A stretch of 6,276 nt of DNA, taken from NCBI GenBank assembly GCA_019104905.1, contig JAHRXB010000051.1, positions 1-6,276 of the forward strand, read 5' to 3'. Position numbers and translations under genes: made by a program. The notes below the pieces were generated by a model. The model was not told the origin of the DNA and ran no database searches. It saw nothing but the letters and a program-made list of their open reading frames with translations. Below, in pieces: positions 5,670 through 6,276 of this stretch. Source of the stretch: Bdellovibrio sp. (GTDB lineage: Bacteria > Bdellovibrionota > Bdellovibrionia > Bdellovibrionales > Bdellovibrionaceae). Within the stretch, counting starts at the first letter, position 1, and each line of letters starts with the position of its first letter.

Positions 5670-5699
5670 TTGGTTAAATTAACGTGCTTCAATTATAAC
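5670..5699 (+). promoter_or_regulatory. Probable internal promoter of rpmF
   Basis: A -10-like TATAAC (5694-5699, five of six) is preceded after 18 bases by TTGGTT (5670-5675, the TTG conserved). Transcription would begin near 5706, just before the ribosome site. The 72-base gap in front of rpmF is long for this tight cluster and very AT-rich, which fits a separate promoter giving extra L32 mRNA. Confidence 0.45.
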
Positions 5700-5720
5700 T
5701 GATTCAAAAAGAGGTTTGAA

Positions 5721-5906
5721 ATGCCAACTCCTAAGAAGAAAACGTCTCGCTCTCGCCGTGATATGCGTCGTTCCCACGACGGTTTGTCTGCTCCTGCAGT
5801 TTCTGTTGAAAAGAAAACTGGCGAATTGACTCGTCCTCACCGCGCACACAAAGGTGAAGACGGCGCTTTGTACTACAAAGGCAAGCAAATCAGCGCAGCT
5901 AAGTAA
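5721..5906 (+). CDS. rpmF: 50S ribosomal protein L32
   Basis: The 61-residue basic protein has the diagnostic L32 start: MPTPKKKTSRSRRDMRRSHD, where the SRxRRxMRRSHD core is nearly invariant. The later part keeps the L32 pattern ending in ALYYKGKQISAAK. It contains no Cys, so it is the form without the zinc-binding Cys pairs, as in E. coli. GAGG (5711-5714) lies six bases before the ATG. L32 sits on the large ribosomal subunit. It is flanked by the yceD-like gene and by fabH, the classical neighbourhood, except that plsX is not between rpmF and fabH. Confidence 0.97.
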   Translation: MPTPKKKTSRSRRDMRRSHDGLSAPAVSVEKKTGELTRPHRAHKGEDGALYYKGKQISAAK

Positions 5907-5929
5907 TTTTTAAAAGACAGGTTGATTCC

Positions 5930-6276
5930 ATGGCAGGATTATATCGATCTCGAGTTGCAGGGATAGGCTCCTATCTACCAGAGAAAGTTCTTACGAACTT
6001 TGATCTCGAAAAAATGGTAGAGACCAACGATCAGTGGATCGTTGAAAGGACCGGGATCGAACGCCGCCATGTCGCTAATAGCGACCAAGCCACTTCTGAT
6101 CTCTGTGTCATTGCAGCTCAAAAAGCTCTCGAAGACGCTCAGTTAAAAATTGAAGATATAGACATGATCATCGTGGGCACCGTTACTGGTGACCACCAGA
6201 TGCCGTCTACAGCTTGTTTTGTACAAACCAAGCTGGGCGCAAAGAACATCATGTCCTTCGATATTAACGCCGCTTG
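5930..6276 (+). CDS. fabH: 3-oxoacyl-ACP synthase III (KAS III), 5' part, cut by window end
   Basis: FabH starts fatty acid synthesis by condensing acetyl-CoA (or another short acyl-CoA) with malonyl-ACP. The visible 115 residues are the first half of the N-terminal thiolase-fold domain: RVAGIGSYLPEKVLTN (8-23), TNDQWIVERTGIERRHVA (32-49) with Trp36 and Arg40 of the CoA-binding region, GTVTGD (83-88), MPSTACFVQTKLGA (91-104) and FDINAA (110-115). The next codon, cut after TG, should be the catalytic Cys of the AAC motif. The gene runs off the window and no frameshift is seen. It starts 23 bases after rpmF with a modest ribosome site (CAGG, 5918-5921, eight bases before the ATG), so it is probably co-transcribed with rpmF. 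Confidence 0.96.
   Translation, partial: MAGLYRSRVAGIGSYLPEKVLTNFDLEKMVETNDQWIVERTGIERRHVANSDQATSDLCVIAAQKALEDAQLKIEDIDMIIVGTVTGDHQMPSTACFVQTKLGAKNIMSFDINAA

Overview
The window looks like chromosomal DNA of a Gram-negative bacterium. The style of the proteins and the mid-range GC content suggest a Bdellovibrio-like member of the Bdellovibrionota. That assignment is an inference from protein character, since no 16S or other decisive marker is present. Sec-type signal peptides, a periplasmic-binding-protein ABC importer and a sigma-54-type promoter all fit a Gram-negative cell.

Layout. (1) Positions 1-450 hold the catalytic C-terminal part of a tyrosine recombinase whose start lies outside the window. 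(2) Convergent with it, with one base between the stop codons, is a small secreted protein of unknown function (452-784, minus). It is preceded by a near-textbook -24/-12 (sigma-54) promoter at 815-831. (3) A four-gene plus-strand operon follows (988-4037). It encodes a putative 2OG-Fe(II) oxygenase, then the ATPase, permease and periplasmic binding protein of a NitT/TauT/ThiXYZ-type importer. The genes are nearly touching or overlapping, and a strong 12-bp hairpin closes the operon. (4) A convergent alpha/beta-hydrolase-fold protein (4080-4940, minus) has a Cys in the nucleophile elbow and a Tyr where the catalytic His is expected. (5) A divergent region (4941-5093) leads into a housekeeping cluster: yceD-like DUF177 protein, rpmF (ribosomal protein L32) and fabH (cut by the window end at its catalytic Cys codon). 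The plsX gene that often lies between rpmF and fabH is absent here.

How the genes may work together. The oxygenase plus ABC importer resembles in layout the known taurine and alkanesulfonate systems, where an importer is paired with an oxygenase acting on the imported compound. Here the oxygenase belongs to a different family and the substrate is unknown. This is the best candidate for an undescribed functional unit. The yceD-rpmF-fabH block links ribosome assembly with the initiation of fatty acid synthesis, as in many bacteria. There is no stretch over 300 bases without a gene. The two main non-coding regions (785-987 and 4941-5093) hold the promoters and dyads listed below. I saw no tRNA, rRNA, CRISPR array, insertion sequence or recognisable riboswitch.
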